This document shows positions 1 to 8,593 of a stretch of DNA of 64,000 bases, in pieces (positions within the stretch are counted from its first letter, which is position 1; every line of letters starts with the position of its first letter). The notes beneath the pieces were generated by a model that was not told the origin of the DNA, made no database searches, and worked only from the letters and a program-made list of their open reading frames with translations. The DNA is from Dysosmobacter welbionis. GTDB taxonomy: Bacteria; Bacillota; Clostridia; Oscillospirales; Oscillospiraceae. The position numbers were made by a program, and so were the translations under genes. The stretch lies in contig NZ_CP034413.3 of the NCBI RefSeq assembly GCF_005121165.3, positions 2,666,001 to 2,730,000 on the forward strand, in the 5' to 3' direction.

Positions 1-626
1 CGGCGGATGTTGGCCATGTTTACCCGGAGAATCTGGTTGTCGCCGCTGGCCCGGGGGCCCCACAGCTCCTTGATGATGAAATCATACGTCAGAACCTTGC
101 CAGCGTATTTGCCCAGCAGGGCCACGATGCGGAACTCGCTGAGGGTGAGGTGGACATTCTCACCGCGGACACGGACCTGGTGCTTATTGTAGTCGATGAC
201 CAGTTCTCCCACTGTATAGGTGCCGTTCCGGGCGATTTCGTCATTACCGGAGATGGTGCGGGTGTGGCGGATCGCGGTGCGGACCCGGGCCAGGAGTTCG
301 TCCGTGCCGAAGGGCTTGGTGAGGTAGTCATCCGCCCCCAGATCCAATGCGGCGACCTTGTCCCGCTCATGGGAGCGGGCGGAGACCACCACCACCGGCA
401 GGCTGGACCAGCTGCGCAGGCTGCGGAGGATGTCCAGACCATCCATGTCCGGCAGGCCGAGGTCCAGAATGACCAGGTCGGGACAGTGGGAGGAGATCAT
501 GGAAAGCGCCTCCTCGCCGGTCTGGGCCTGCATGGCTTCATAGCCGTTGTTGTTGAGGACCGTGGAAATGAAGTGCGAGATGCTCTTCTCGTCCTCAATT
601 ACCAGAATTTTTTCACGAATCGTCAT
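1..626 (-). CDS. kdpE: KdpE-type OmpR/PhoB response regulator (3' end cut by window)
   Basis: Two-component DNA-binding response regulator, read from ATG at 626 and running off the left edge. Seen: receiver domain with acidic pair E11-D12, phospho-acceptor D55 in ILDLGLPDMDG and K104 in DYLTKPFG, then the start of a winged-helix output domain (residues about 130 onward, including LTLSEFRIVALL). The gene overlaps the downstream end of the kinase gene by 4 bases (623-626), so the two are translationally coupled. KdpE normally activates the KdpFABC potassium pump; no kdpFABC is visible here and may lie outside the window. The KdpE name rests on the KdpD-type partner and receiver resemblance; another OmpR-family regulator is possible. 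Confidence 0.85.
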   Translation of the reverse strand, partial: MTIREKILVIEDEKSISHFISTVLNNNGYEAMQAQTGEEALSMISSHCPDLVILDLGLPDMDGLDILRSLRSWSSLPVVVVSARSHERDKVAALDLGADDYLTKPFGTDELLARVRTAIRHTRTISGNDEIARNGTYTVGELVIDYNKHQVRVRGENVHLTLSEFRIVALLGKYAGKVLTYDFIIKELWGPRASGDNQILRVNMANIR

Positions 627-1705
627 GATACTTCCTCCTTAGTGAGCGGCAGGCAGAAGGAAAATTCCGCCCCGGACTCCAGATTTTTTGCTTCCAATGT
701 GCCGCCGTGGGCACGGATGATAGCCATGCAGACCGATAGGCCCAACCCCATGTTCCGCTTTCCGTCGCCGGGGGACGAGTCCTCACAGCGAAGCGCACCG
801 CTGAACAGGGTGTGCAGTTTCTGGGGGGGAATGCCCTGGCCGTTGTCCTGCACGTAAAAGCGGGCCCAGGGGCCATCCCGCTGCGCGGACAGGGCGATGT
901 GCGTGGTGGTTCCGCCGTGGAACACGGCGTTCTCCATCAGATTGGACAGGACCTGCATGATGAGGATGGCGTCCATGGGGACCAGGAGCAGCTCATCCGG
1001 CACGTGGACCTCCACGGACACGGCGGGAAACCGTTTTCGGAATTTGCGGACCGCCTCGTCCAGGACTTCCTCCGCAGCCTCCGGCTCCTTGGTGATTTTG
1101 GCCGATTCGTTGCCGATCCGGGTGATGGAGAGCAGATTTTCCACCACGCGGATGAGCCACTGGGCGTCATCCCGCACATCCACCAGAAGGGACTGCTGTT
1201 CGGCCGGGGAGAGGGCGGGATTTTCCAAAATGGCGGAGGTGGCACCCATGATAGAGGTCAGAGGGGTGCGAATGTCGTGGGAGACGGAGCGGAGCAGATC
1301 CGCCCGCATCTTCACCTTTTCGTTTTCCATCCGGAGGCGGTCCTGCTCCTTGGTCTTGGTGGTCAGGGTGCTGGTGACCAGCGAGACCACCAGAAAGGTG
1401 AACATTGTCAGCGGATAGCCGGAAATGGTGAAGTTAAACGCCATATAGGGATATGTAAACACATAGTTGACGCCGATGACACCCAGCACCGCCGCAATCA
1501 GCCCGAAGAGATATCCGCTGGTGAAGCGGGAGATCAGGAGCACGGCCAGCACATAGACCGGAGAGGCAAAGCCGTCGATGGTGTCCGCCGTCTGGTGCAG
1601 AAGGGCGCAGGCCCCCGTGGCGCATAGAAGAATGGCGGCGGAGACCAGAAGGTCGCGCCAGGAGAAGGAAAAGGTACGCTTCAAACTGGAACGGGTGATC
1701 TTCAC
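623..1705 (-). CDS. kdpD: Short KdpD-like sensor histidine kinase (DUF4118 + HisKA + HATPase)
   Basis: Membrane histidine kinase of 360 residues that should phosphorylate the coupled response regulator. Seen: about four membrane helices at residues 18-115 resembling the DUF4118 sensor of KdpD, HisKA box SHDIRTPLTS with H143, N-box NLMENAVFHG around N259, G1 box DNGQGIP at 287 and G2 box GLGLS at 320. Full-length KdpD is about 900 residues with an N-terminal KdpD/Usp half; that half is absent, so this is the naturally short C-terminal type. The start is GTG at 1705, preceded by an AAGGAGG site. The extended -10 promoter at 1743-1751 probably drives both genes. Confidence 0.87.
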   Translation of the reverse strand: MKITRSSLKRTFSFSWRDLLVSAAILLCATGACALLHQTADTIDGFASPVYVLAVLLISRFTSGYLFGLIAAVLGVIGVNYVFTYPYMAFNFTISGYPLTMFTFLVVSLVTSTLTTKTKEQDRLRMENEKVKMRADLLRSVSHDIRTPLTSIMGATSAILENPALSPAEQQSLLVDVRDDAQWLIRVVENLLSITRIGNESAKITKEPEAAEEVLDEAVRKFRKRFPAVSVEVHVPDELLLVPMDAILIMQVLSNLMENAVFHGGTTTHIALSAQRDGPWARFYVQDNGQGIPPQKLHTLFSGALRCEDSSPGDGKRNMGLGLSVCMAIIRAHGGTLEAKNLESGAEFSFCLPLTKEEVS

Positions 1706-1742
1706 AGCAGGTCCTCCTTACATCTGTGGGGCTTGAAACATT

Positions 1743-1751
1743 ATTATAGCA
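1743..1751 (-). promoter_or_regulatory. Extended -10 promoter of the kdpDE-like operon
   Basis: On the minus strand TGCTATAAT, a perfect extended -10 hexamer, lies 38 bases upstream of the GTG start at 1705. No good -35 is present at 17 bases, as expected for an extended -10 promoter. Assigned from sequence only. Confidence 0.6.
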
Positions 1752-1925
1752 GAAAGAGGTGTTAAGATTCCACTAAAAAACGTTAAAGAACATAGGCGGG
1801 AAACCTGTGGATTTTTGCATACGTTTAACAAGCCCCAAATGGACCTTGTCAGCGGTTGAACGACGGAATGCGTATAATAATGGATGGCAGGGAGCTGCCG
1901 AAAAACAAAAGGAGTGTGTATCAGT

Positions 1926-2501
1926 ATGGAGGAAAGACTCAAAACATATCTGCGGCCGGGAGAGCAGGTCCGCTGGCAGGGCCGTCCCGCCCCGTTTTCG
2001 CTTCTGGAGGCAGAGGCAAAAAAGCAGATCCTGCTGAAGTGGGGACTGACGGTGGCACTGGGCGGCGGGCTGCTGGCCGTGTATCTTTCCGGGACCGAGG
2101 CGCCCAGTATGGGATTTATCGGCCTGGTGCTGCTGGTGGCTGCGGTGATTCTGATCTCGCCCGTGGCGGAGCGCCGGAACCTCATGGGGGAGCAGTATTG
2201 GATCACCAACCAGCGGGCCATTCTGATGACCCGGGACAAGACGTTTTTCTACATGGAACTGTCTGACATCGACGATCTTCAGGTAGTGGGTGGAACCACA
2301 AAGGGAAAGAGCTTGGTTCTGGGCAGATGCCTGTTTGAGGAGGCCAAGAAGCTGCTCCGCTGGCGGGCCTGCCATCCCAAGGTCGACGTCCAGAGCCATG
2401 ACGAGACGGACCGGGCCCTGGGGATGATTTTCTATGGCGTCCAGGGAGCCGAAGCGGCGGCGGAGCTGCTGCGACAGGGCAGAGACGGCGAGGCAGCCTG
2501 A
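1926..2501 (+). CDS. PH-domain (YdbT/bPH-like) membrane protein
   Basis: Protein of 191 residues with unknown exact role. Seen: a short cytosolic N-terminus with the LRPGEQVRWQGRPAP segment typical of bacterial PH-domain (bPH2/YdbT-like) proteins, two membrane helices near residues 38-80, then a beta-rich segment starting GEQYWITNQRAIL, the common entry of bPH2 domains, and a helical C-terminus. The ATG at 1926 is chosen because AAGGAG lies 12 bases upstream; an in-frame ATG at 1884 lacks a site. A TATAAT at 1873-1878 may be its -10, without a well placed -35. Such proteins are thought to act at the membrane or envelope; no partner gene is adjacent. Confidence 0.65.
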   Translation: MEERLKTYLRPGEQVRWQGRPAPFSLLEAEAKKQILLKWGLTVALGGGLLAVYLSGTEAPSMGFIGLVLLVAAVILISPVAERRNLMGEQYWITNQRAILMTRDKTFFYMELSDIDDLQVVGGTTKGKSLVLGRCLFEEAKKLLRWRACHPKVDVQSHDETDRALGMIFYGVQGAEAAAELLRQGRDGEAA

Positions 2502-2554
2502 CCGGCTCCAACCGGCGGCTCACCCAGCCATACAATTGAATCTGGAGCGCAACA

Positions 2555-2598
2555 CGCTGTACCGCGGGGATCTCCTGCCCGCGGTACAGCGTTTTTTT
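2555..2598 (+). terminator. Rho-independent terminator before the phage operon
   Basis: Perfect 14-bp inverted repeat (2555-2568 with 2578-2591), nine-base loop, followed by seven T (2592-2598). It ends the PH-domain gene and insulates the phage-like operon that begins at 2689. Confidence 0.9.
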
Positions 2599-2688
2599 AT
2601 TATTAAGTCAAAAGAGATGCCCGGCGGCGTGCAACTTTTGGCCGGAAGGCGGTTATTATCGAACGACTGAGAAAGGAGGTACGCGTCC

Positions 2689-3153
2689 TTGGAGAAATTG
2701 AAGGGGCAGGCCGAAGCATTCTGCCGGAAGTATCTCCAGTGCATGGACCCGGACCAGGCAGCGGCAATGGCTGGCTGCGCCGATGGATACGCCGTGCTGG
2801 AGACGAAGATGGTGCGCAGGCGGCTGGAGCGGATGCGGGAGGCAGCGGCTGGGCAGGTGCACCGGGAGGATGTGGTACGGCGTCTGGCCCAGCTGGCTTT
2901 CGGCCGGGTGAATGATGCGGCGCGGCTGGCCCTGCACAGCGAAGAGGCGGATTTGGAGACGCTGGATCTGTCTGCCGTGGCGGAGCTGAAGGTGACGGAC
3001 AAGGGCGGCGTGGAAGTGAAGCTTATTGACCGCATCCGGGCTCTGGAGGCTCTGTACGGACTCCTGAGCGAGGAAAAGGCGGAGGGGGCCGGAGAGCTGT
3101 ACCGGGTGCTGACGGAAGCTGCCGGGGAGGAAGGAGGGTGGGACGACGGCTGA
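2689..3153 (+). CDS. Phage terminase small subunit-like protein
   Basis: First gene of the structural operon, 154 residues. Small terminase subunits bind the packaging site and hand DNA to the large subunit. Seen: a helix-turn-helix-like N-terminus (residues 1-50, with the DPDQAAAMAGC stretch common in PBSX/XtmA-type subunits), then a mainly helical middle and C-terminus. The start is TTG at 2689, preceded by AAAGGAGG. It stops four bases before the large subunit, the normal arrangement. Function is inferred largely from position; sequence similarity to known small subunits is weak by eye. Confidence 0.72.
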   Translation: MEKLKGQAEAFCRKYLQCMDPDQAAAMAGCADGYAVLETKMVRRRLERMREAAAGQVHREDVVRRLAQLAFGRVNDAARLALHSEEADLETLDLSAVAELKVTDKGGVEVKLIDRIRALEALYGLLSEEKAEGAGELYRVLTEAAGEEGGWDDG

Positions 3154-3157
3154 GATC

Positions 3158-4393
3158 ATGCGGTTTTCCCAAAAGCAGCGAAGGGTGCTGACCTGGTGGT
3201 GCCGCCCGGGAGATTGGGAGGCCATCATCTGCGACGGGGCCGTCCGCAGCGGCAAGACCTTCTCCATGGGGCTCTCCTTCTTCCTCTGGGCCATGGCCAG
3301 GTTCAACGGACGGCAGCTGGGACTGTGCGGAAAGACCATCACCTCCCTGCGGCGGAACCTGCTGGCGGAGCTGGTGCCCTATCTGCGGCGGCTGGGCTTC
3401 GACTGCTGGGAGCGGCGGTCGGAGAACCTGCTGACCGTGCGGCTGGGGGGCCATGAAAACCATTTCCTGCTCTTTGGCGGGCGGGACGAGTCCAGCGCGG
3501 CGCTGATCCAGGGCAGCACCCTGGCGGGGGTGCTGCTGGACGAGGCGGCCCTGATGCCCCGGAGCTTTGTGGAGCAGGCCGTCGCCCGGTGCAGCGTGGC
3601 GGGGAGCCGCCTGTGGTTCAACTGCAATCCGGAGAACCCTCAGCACTGGTTTTACCGAGAGTGGATTTTGAGGGCGCGGGAACGGCGGGCCCTGTACCTT
3701 CATTTCACCATGGAGGACAACCCCGCCCTGTCGCCCCGGATCCGGGCCCGCTATCGCAGCGCCTACTCCGGCGTTTTTTACCGGCGATTCGTGCTGGGGG
3801 AGTGGACAGCCGCCCAGGGGCGGGTGTACGACTTCTTCGACCGGGACCGGGACAGCGTGCCTGTGCCGGAGGGAGATTTTCAGGAGTGGCGGATTTCTGT
3901 GGATTACGGCACCGCCAACCCGGCCTCCTTCGGCCTGTGGGGCCGGCAGGGAGAGATCTGGTACCGGGTGGGAGAGTTCTACTACGACTCCCGCCGGGAG
4001 GGACGGCAGAAGACCGACGCAGAGTATGTCCGGGACCTGCGGGAGCTGGCGGAGGGCAGGGAGATCACAAGGGTGATCGTGGACCCGTCGGCGGCAAGTT
4101 TCATCGAGGCGCTGCGGCGGGAGGGATTCCGGGTGGTCCGGGCGGACAACGATGTGGCCGACGGCATCCGGGTGACGGCGGACCTGCTGAAGCGGCGGCG
4201 GATCATGATCTGCGGCGCTTGCGCCGACTGCCTGCGGGAGATGGAAACGTACTGCTGGGACGACAAGGGGCGGCGGGACGCTCCGAAAAAGGAGCAGGAC
4301 CACGCCATGGACGATCTGCGGTACTTCGCTATGGATCTGGCGGCGGAAGAGCAGAATGGCTTTGCGGCCACCTGGGTGGAGAGACGGGCCTGA
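3158..4393 (+). CDS. Phage terminase large subunit (PBSX XtmB type)
   Basis: DNA-packaging motor ATPase and nuclease, 411 residues. Seen: Walker A GAVRSGKT at 27-34, Walker B VLLDE at 124-128, the coupling-type segment LWFNCNPENP near 155, and the RNase-H-like nuclease start ISVDYGTANP near 245 with later acidic residues (VDPSA near 309 and DHAMDDLRY near 388). Length fits the PBSX/SPP1-like family. It is followed by the portal gene, so the operon can in principle package DNA. All recognisable catalytic motifs are present, so the motor is probably not dead. Confidence 0.93.
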   Translation: MRFSQKQRRVLTWWCRPGDWEAIICDGAVRSGKTFSMGLSFFLWAMARFNGRQLGLCGKTITSLRRNLLAELVPYLRRLGFDCWERRSENLLTVRLGGHENHFLLFGGRDESSAALIQGSTLAGVLLDEAALMPRSFVEQAVARCSVAGSRLWFNCNPENPQHWFYREWILRARERRALYLHFTMEDNPALSPRIRARYRSAYSGVFYRRFVLGEWTAAQGRVYDFFDRDRDSVPVPEGDFQEWRISVDYGTANPASFGLWGRQGEIWYRVGEFYYDSRREGRQKTDAEYVRDLRELAEGREITRVIVDPSAASFIEALRREGFRVVRADNDVADGIRVTADLLKRRRIMICGACADCLREMETYCWDDKGRRDAPKKEQDHAMDDLRYFAMDLAAEEQNGFAATWVERRA

Positions 4394-4429
4394 GGGACCG
4401 CGGTAAGGAATGGACGGGAGGTTTGGAAG

Positions 4430-5602
4430 TTGAAGTGGTTTCGGAAACAGACGGCGCCGGCGGGAGCGTCGGTCCAGCTGCGGGAGACGGGATACCACCC
4501 ATTTGGACTGCTGGGGCAGTATGTGCCCATGCGCAGTGGGGAGATCCGGCTGTACCGGGCAGTACGGGAGGCGGTGCCGGTGGTGGACGCCGCCATCTAC
4601 AAGCTGATCCGGATGGTGGGCGGTGTGACGGCGGCCTGTTCCGACCCGGCGGCAGAGCGGGGGCTGGGGGAATTCCTCCGCACGGTCCCGGCTGGACGGG
4701 GGCAGTATGGGGTCGATGCCTTTCTGGAGGGCTACCTGGACGCTCTGCTGACCTGCGGGCGAGCCATCGGGGAGATCGTGCCCGCAGCAGGAAACCGGGA
4801 GATTGCGGCCGTGCTGTGGGGCCGGGTGGAGGATATTGAGATTCGGGAGGGAGACCATCCCCTGGCATTTACAATCTGCGGCCCCGACGAGCAGGGGCGG
4901 ATGGGGCCGCTGCCCTGTCAGGACTTGCTGCTGTTCACGCCTCTGAATCCTGAGGCGGACAGCCCCTATGGCGTGTCCCTTCTGCGGGGGCTCCCGTTTT
5001 TGACGGATATCCTGATGAAGATCTACCACACCATCGGGATTAACTGGGAGCGATGCGGCAGCCTGCGCTTCGCCGTCACCTGCCGGGACGACGGAAACGG
5101 CCAAGCGGAGGAGCGGAGCCGGATGCTGGCAGGAGAGTGGTCCCGGGCCATGCAGGATACCAGGAGCGGCAGCGTGCGGGACTTTGTGGCTGTGGGAGAT
5201 GTGGATATCCAGGTCATCGGCGCTGACGCGCCCGTCCTGGACAGCGAGGTGCCGGTGCGGCAGATTTTGGAACAGGTGGTGGCCAAGACGGGGATCCCGC
5301 CCTTTATGCTGGGACTGAGCTGGAGCTCCACGGAGCGGATGAGCTCCCAGCAGGCGGACATGCTCACCACGGAGATCACGGCCATCCGGCGGACCATTAC
5401 GCCGGTGGTGGAGCGGATCTGCCGGCTGTGGCTGCGGATGCACGGGTATACTTGCGGCTTTGAAGTCCTGTGGGAGGACATCAACCTCCAGGACGAGGTG
5501 GAGGACGCCCGTGCGGCCCTCTATCTGGAGCAGGCGCGGAAGCTGCGGCTTGAGAACGACGCGGCGGAGGCGGCCGCGTTCCATACAAGGAGAGAGGTAT
5601 GA
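4430..5602 (+). CDS. Phage portal protein
   Basis: Dodecameric portal at the capsid vertex, 390 residues, through which DNA is packaged. Seen: an N-terminal region with PVVDAAIYKLIRMVGG (residues 48-63), typical of the portal clip/wing start, and the later PPFMLGLSWSSTERMSSQQADM motif region (around 290-310) found in SPP1/HK97-like portals of Firmicutes phages. The start is TTG at 4430 behind GGGAGG. It overlaps the protease gene by ATGA (5599-5602). Position after the large terminase supports the call. Confidence 0.9.
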   Translation: MKWFRKQTAPAGASVQLRETGYHPFGLLGQYVPMRSGEIRLYRAVREAVPVVDAAIYKLIRMVGGVTAACSDPAAERGLGEFLRTVPAGRGQYGVDAFLEGYLDALLTCGRAIGEIVPAAGNREIAAVLWGRVEDIEIREGDHPLAFTICGPDEQGRMGPLPCQDLLLFTPLNPEADSPYGVSLLRGLPFLTDILMKIYHTIGINWERCGSLRFAVTCRDDGNGQAEERSRMLAGEWSRAMQDTRSGSVRDFVAVGDVDIQVIGADAPVLDSEVPVRQILEQVVAKTGIPPFMLGLSWSSTERMSSQQADMLTTEITAIRRTITPVVERICRLWLRMHGYTCGFEVLWEDINLQDEVEDARAALYLEQARKLRLENDAAEAAAFHTRREV

Positions 5603-6480
5603 AAGAACTCGAAAAAAATCTGGAGGCAACGGGAGGCGTGCCGGCGGAGGCAGAGCTGGCGGCGATCAACCGCTTTGCCAAGTCACCCCTGCGGGCAGAG
5701 GAGGTGTACACCTTTTCCCTGCGACTGTGCGACAACGAGGTGGACCGGGACTGGGAGCGGTTCGATACGGCGGCGCTCAACACACTGGGCGACCTGTTCG
5801 TGGGGAAGAGCGGCATCTTTGACCACCAGTGGACGGCGGAGGGGCAGACCGCCCGCATCTACCGGACGGAGATGGTGCGGGAGGGCGCCCAGGTGACCGC
5901 GGTAGGGGACGGCTACTGCTGGCTGAAGGCCTGGGCTTATCTGCTGCGGACGGAGAAAAACGCGGATCTGATCGCGGAGATCGAGGGAGGCATCAAGCGG
6001 GAGGTCAGCGTAGGGTGCAGCGTGGCCCGGCGGGTGTGCTCCATCTGCGGCGCAGAGGGCGGCACCTGCCAGCACACGCCAGGGCAGCGGTACGGGGAGC
6101 AGCTGTGCTACCTGGAGCTGCGGGATCCCACCGACGCATACGAGTGGTCCTTCGTGGCGGTGCCAGCCCAGCGGAAGGCGGGGGTCCTGAAGCGGTACGG
6201 CCACGAGAACCAGGGGATGGCACAGCTGAGGGCCCAGGCGGAGCTGGGGCGGAAATACCTGCGGGAGCTGCGGCGGGAGGTGACGCGGCTTGCCATGCTG
6301 GCGGACGACAGCATGGACGGCGGCGCCCTGGCCAAGGCGGCGGAGCATCTGGAGGAGCCGGAGCTGCTGGAGCTGAAGCGGGTCTACGGGGCCCAGGCAG
6401 CCCGCCGGTTCCCGCCTGTGCCGCAGCTGCGGAGCCGGGGAGCGGCAAAAACAGAGGACGAGACAGAATTTCTGATCTAA
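5599..6480 (+). CDS. Prohead maturation protease-like protein (XkdF position) with Cys/His knuckle
   Basis: Probably the capsid maturation protease/scaffold, 293 residues. Seen: N-terminal beta-rich domain with DNEVDRDWERFDTAAL, H76 in FDHQW and S137 in KREVSVG, which match the His/Ser pattern of herpes-type prohead proteases, then SFVAVPAQRKAGVLKRY, a usual end of the protease fold. Between them C147-x2-C150-x6-C157-x-H159 could bind zinc. The C-terminal 90 residues are helical, as in a scaffold tail. It sits between portal and capsid, the expected place. The third catalytic residue is not assigned. Confidence 0.72.
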   Translation: MKELEKNLEATGGVPAEAELAAINRFAKSPLRAEEVYTFSLRLCDNEVDRDWERFDTAALNTLGDLFVGKSGIFDHQWTAEGQTARIYRTEMVREGAQVTAVGDGYCWLKAWAYLLRTEKNADLIAEIEGGIKREVSVGCSVARRVCSICGAEGGTCQHTPGQRYGEQLCYLELRDPTDAYEWSFVAVPAQRKAGVLKRYGHENQGMAQLRAQAELGRKYLRELRREVTRLAMLADDSMDGGALAKAAEHLEEPELLELKRVYGAQAARRFPPVPQLRSRGAAKTEDETEFLI

Positions 6481-6493
6481 GGGAGGATGAAGC

Positions 6494-6850
6494 ATGAAGC
6501 TTTCTTATGAGGGGATCGGCCAGTGGGCCGCCACCTTCGCCTGTGATGATCTGGCGGAGGGGGAGCTGGTGAAGGTCAGTGCCAACGGCACGGTGGCCGC
6601 CTGCGCGGCGGGCGACGATTTCTGCGGCATGGTGCTTTCTGTCGGCCGGGGCGGCGACGCCTGCGCCGTGGCCCTGGGCGGCATGGTCACCGCCGGGTAC
6701 ACCGTACCGGCAGAAGGAGCGGCACCGGCCCTGGGCTGGAGCGGCCTCAGCGCCGACGGCGAGGGCGGCGTCCAGGCGGACGCGGACGGCAGCACCTATC
6801 TGGTGGTGGATGTGGACACCACCGCCAAGACCGTGACCTTTGTACTGTGA
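6494..6850 (+). CDS. Capsid decoration/DUF2190-like small protein
   Basis: Small beta-rich protein of 118 residues immediately before the major capsid gene. The pattern of a short conserved DLAEGELVKVSANGTVA start, Gly/Ala-rich strands and a C-terminal VVDVDTTAKTVTFVL strand resembles head-decoration or DUF2190-type proteins, which sit in this slot in many phages and trim the capsid surface. An AGGATG-type ribosome site is present. No catalytic motif is seen. Function is inferred from position and fold character. Confidence 0.6.
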   Translation: MKLSYEGIGQWAATFACDDLAEGELVKVSANGTVAACAAGDDFCGMVLSVGRGGDACAVALGGMVTAGYTVPAEGAAPALGWSGLSADGEGGVQADADGSTYLVVDVDTTAKTVTFVL

Positions 6851-6864
6851 GGAGGAGAGAGACG

Positions 6865-7896
6865 ATGGCATATCATTTTGAGAACATCAAGCTGGAAAAG
6901 GGAATGTACGGCCGCAGCAGCCGAAGCTTTTCCCAGGCCCTGGAGGAGCTGGACCCCAGCGAACACTACCGGGGTACGCCTCTGGAGGGGCTGGACGCCT
7001 TTCAGCGGCAGCTGAAGCGCTTTGACATCCATGTAAAGGGCGCGGGCAGCGACATGGTAGAGAAGTTCTTCCACACCTCCGACTCCGCCGTGCTGTTCCC
7101 GGAGTTCGTCTCCCGGGTGGTGCGGCAGGGGATGGAGGAAGAGAGCATCCTGCCGGCCATCACCGCCACGGTGACCAAGTTCGACGGCATGGACTACCGG
7201 TCCATCGCCTCCGTGCCCAGCGAGGAGGACAAAAAGCTCCGCCGGGTGGAGGAGGGCGCCCGGATCCCGGAGACCACCGTCCGCACCCAGGAGAACCTGG
7301 TGCACCTCTACAAGCGGGGGCGGATGCTGGTAGCCTCCTATGAGGCTATCCGGTTCCAGCGGCTGGACCTGTTTTCTGTGACTCTGCGGCAGATCGGCGC
7401 CTACATCGGCCGGATGCACCTGGAGGACGCCATCGAGGTGCTGCGCAACGGTGACGGAAATCAGAATGCCGCACAGCAGTACACCATCGGCACGAAGCCT
7501 ATCACCGGAACCAAGGGGACGCTGACCTATGACGCCCTGCTGGAGTTCTGGAGCCAGTTCGACCCCTACACCATGAACACCATGCTGGTGGGCAGCGACG
7601 TGATGCTGGCCATGCTGAAGCTGGATGAGTTCCAGAATCCCCTGACGGGGCTGAACTTCCAGGGCACCGGCACGTTGACCACGCCCCTGGGGGCAAAACT
7701 GCTGCGGACCTCTGCCATGCCGGCGGGGATCCTGATCGGCCTGGACAGGAACTACGCCCTGGAGCAGATCTGCGGCAGCGAGATCACGGTGGAGTATGAC
7801 AAGCTCATTGACCGCCAGCTGGAGCGGGCGGCCATCACCTCCATCTCCGGATTTGCCAAGCTGTTCACGGAGGCATCCAAGGTCCTGGTGGTATGA
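6865..7896 (+). CDS. Major capsid protein (HK97-fold)
   Basis: Main head subunit, 343 residues. Seen: an N-terminal helical segment, then the beta-rich P/A-domain character with ITATVTKFDGMDYRS, the central VEEGARIPETTV region and a C-terminal DRNYALEQICGSEITVEYD segment, as in PBSX XkdG-like and related capsid proteins of Clostridia phages. The ATG at 6865 is chosen because GGAGGAGA lies just upstream; an in-frame start at 6847 has none. No separate scaffold gene exists, so the delta domain or the upstream protease tail may serve. Identified by order, size and general similarity. Confidence 0.82.
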   Translation: MAYHFENIKLEKGMYGRSSRSFSQALEELDPSEHYRGTPLEGLDAFQRQLKRFDIHVKGAGSDMVEKFFHTSDSAVLFPEFVSRVVRQGMEEESILPAITATVTKFDGMDYRSIASVPSEEDKKLRRVEEGARIPETTVRTQENLVHLYKRGRMLVASYEAIRFQRLDLFSVTLRQIGAYIGRMHLEDAIEVLRNGDGNQNAAQQYTIGTKPITGTKGTLTYDALLEFWSQFDPYTMNTMLVGSDVMLAMLKLDEFQNPLTGLNFQGTGTLTTPLGAKLLRTSAMPAGILIGLDRNYALEQICGSEITVEYDKLIDRQLERAAITSISGFAKLFTEASKVLVV

Positions 7897-8267
7897 GCGG
7901 GGCACAGGAGACGGTCCTGACCCTGGCCCGGGAACTCTCCGGGGCCGGGGAGGCGGAAGAGGCTCTGCTGGAACTGCTTTGTCAGGCGGCGGAGCAGCAG
8001 TGGGAGAAGCGGCTGCGGCCGGGAATGACGGCGGAGGACTGCGGCAAGGCGTTCCCCTGCGCCGTGGCCTTCACCGCCGCCGCGGACCTGGCGGCGGCGC
8101 GGGGCGGTGAAGGCGTGTCCGGCTTCACAGCGGGCAGCGTGTCCGTGCGGATCCGCGGCGCGGCGGAGAGCTGCGCTTTGGCGGAGAGCCTGCGGCGCAC
8201 GGCGGAACGGCTGATGGCACCCTTTGCGGTGCCGGACGATTTTTGCTTTCGGGGAGTGAGAGGATGA
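7893..8267 (+). CDS. Head-tail connector-like protein (post-capsid position)
   Basis: Protein of 124 residues overlapping the capsid stop by ATGA. The helical N-terminus (ELSGAGEAEEALLELLCQAAEQQWEKRL) and position right after the capsid match gp6/XkdH-type adaptor proteins that extend the portal channel. No diagnostic motif can be read, so this is inference from order and helical content. It is translationally coupled to the next gene by another ATGA. Confidence 0.5.
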   Translation: MSGAQETVLTLARELSGAGEAEEALLELLCQAAEQQWEKRLRPGMTAEDCGKAFPCAVAFTAAADLAAARGGEGVSGFTAGSVSVRIRGAAESCALAESLRRTAERLMAPFAVPDDFCFRGVRG

Positions 8268-8593
8268 CAGACTGGGTGCGGCAGGTCCTGGAGCGATATG
8301 GACAGGATGTCACCGTGGACACGGCGGACGGAGAGCGGACCGTGCGGGCGTTTTTACAGCCGATGACGGAGCGGGATGAACGGGCCCGAAGTGACGTTAC
8401 CTCCATCGGCTGGGTGGATGGGCGGCTGTGGCTGTATCTGGGGCAGACGGCCCTGGAGGAGGGGGAAGCCCTGGCCTGGGAGGCCACGCGCTTCCGGGTG
8501 CGCAGCTGCAGGCCCTACTACATTGGTAACGCGCTGTCCCACTACTGGGCGGCGCTGGAACAGGAGCGGGAGGCGGCGGAATGCGGGAGCTGA
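8264..8593 (+). CDS. Head completion/stopper-like minor structural protein
   Basis: Protein of 109 residues, started at the ATG of the ATGA overlap (8264) rather than at an upstream in-frame codon. It is beta-rich, with EGEALAWEATRFRVRSCRPYYIGN near the C-terminus; this resembles the small SPP1 gp16/XkdI-like stopper proteins that end with a short beta barrel. Position second after the capsid supports it. The exact role is not certain. Confidence 0.5.
   Translation: MTDWVRQVLERYGQDVTVDTADGERTVRAFLQPMTERDERARSDVTSIGWVDGRLWLYLGQTALEEGEALAWEATRFRVRSCRPYYIGNALSHYWAALEQEREAAECGS

Noticed and set aside
3023-5629. Long open frame of 868 codons on the minus strand
   Set aside because: Antisense to small terminase, terminase and portal; Pro/His/Gln-rich composition typical of a GC-rich shadow frame, no ribosome site.
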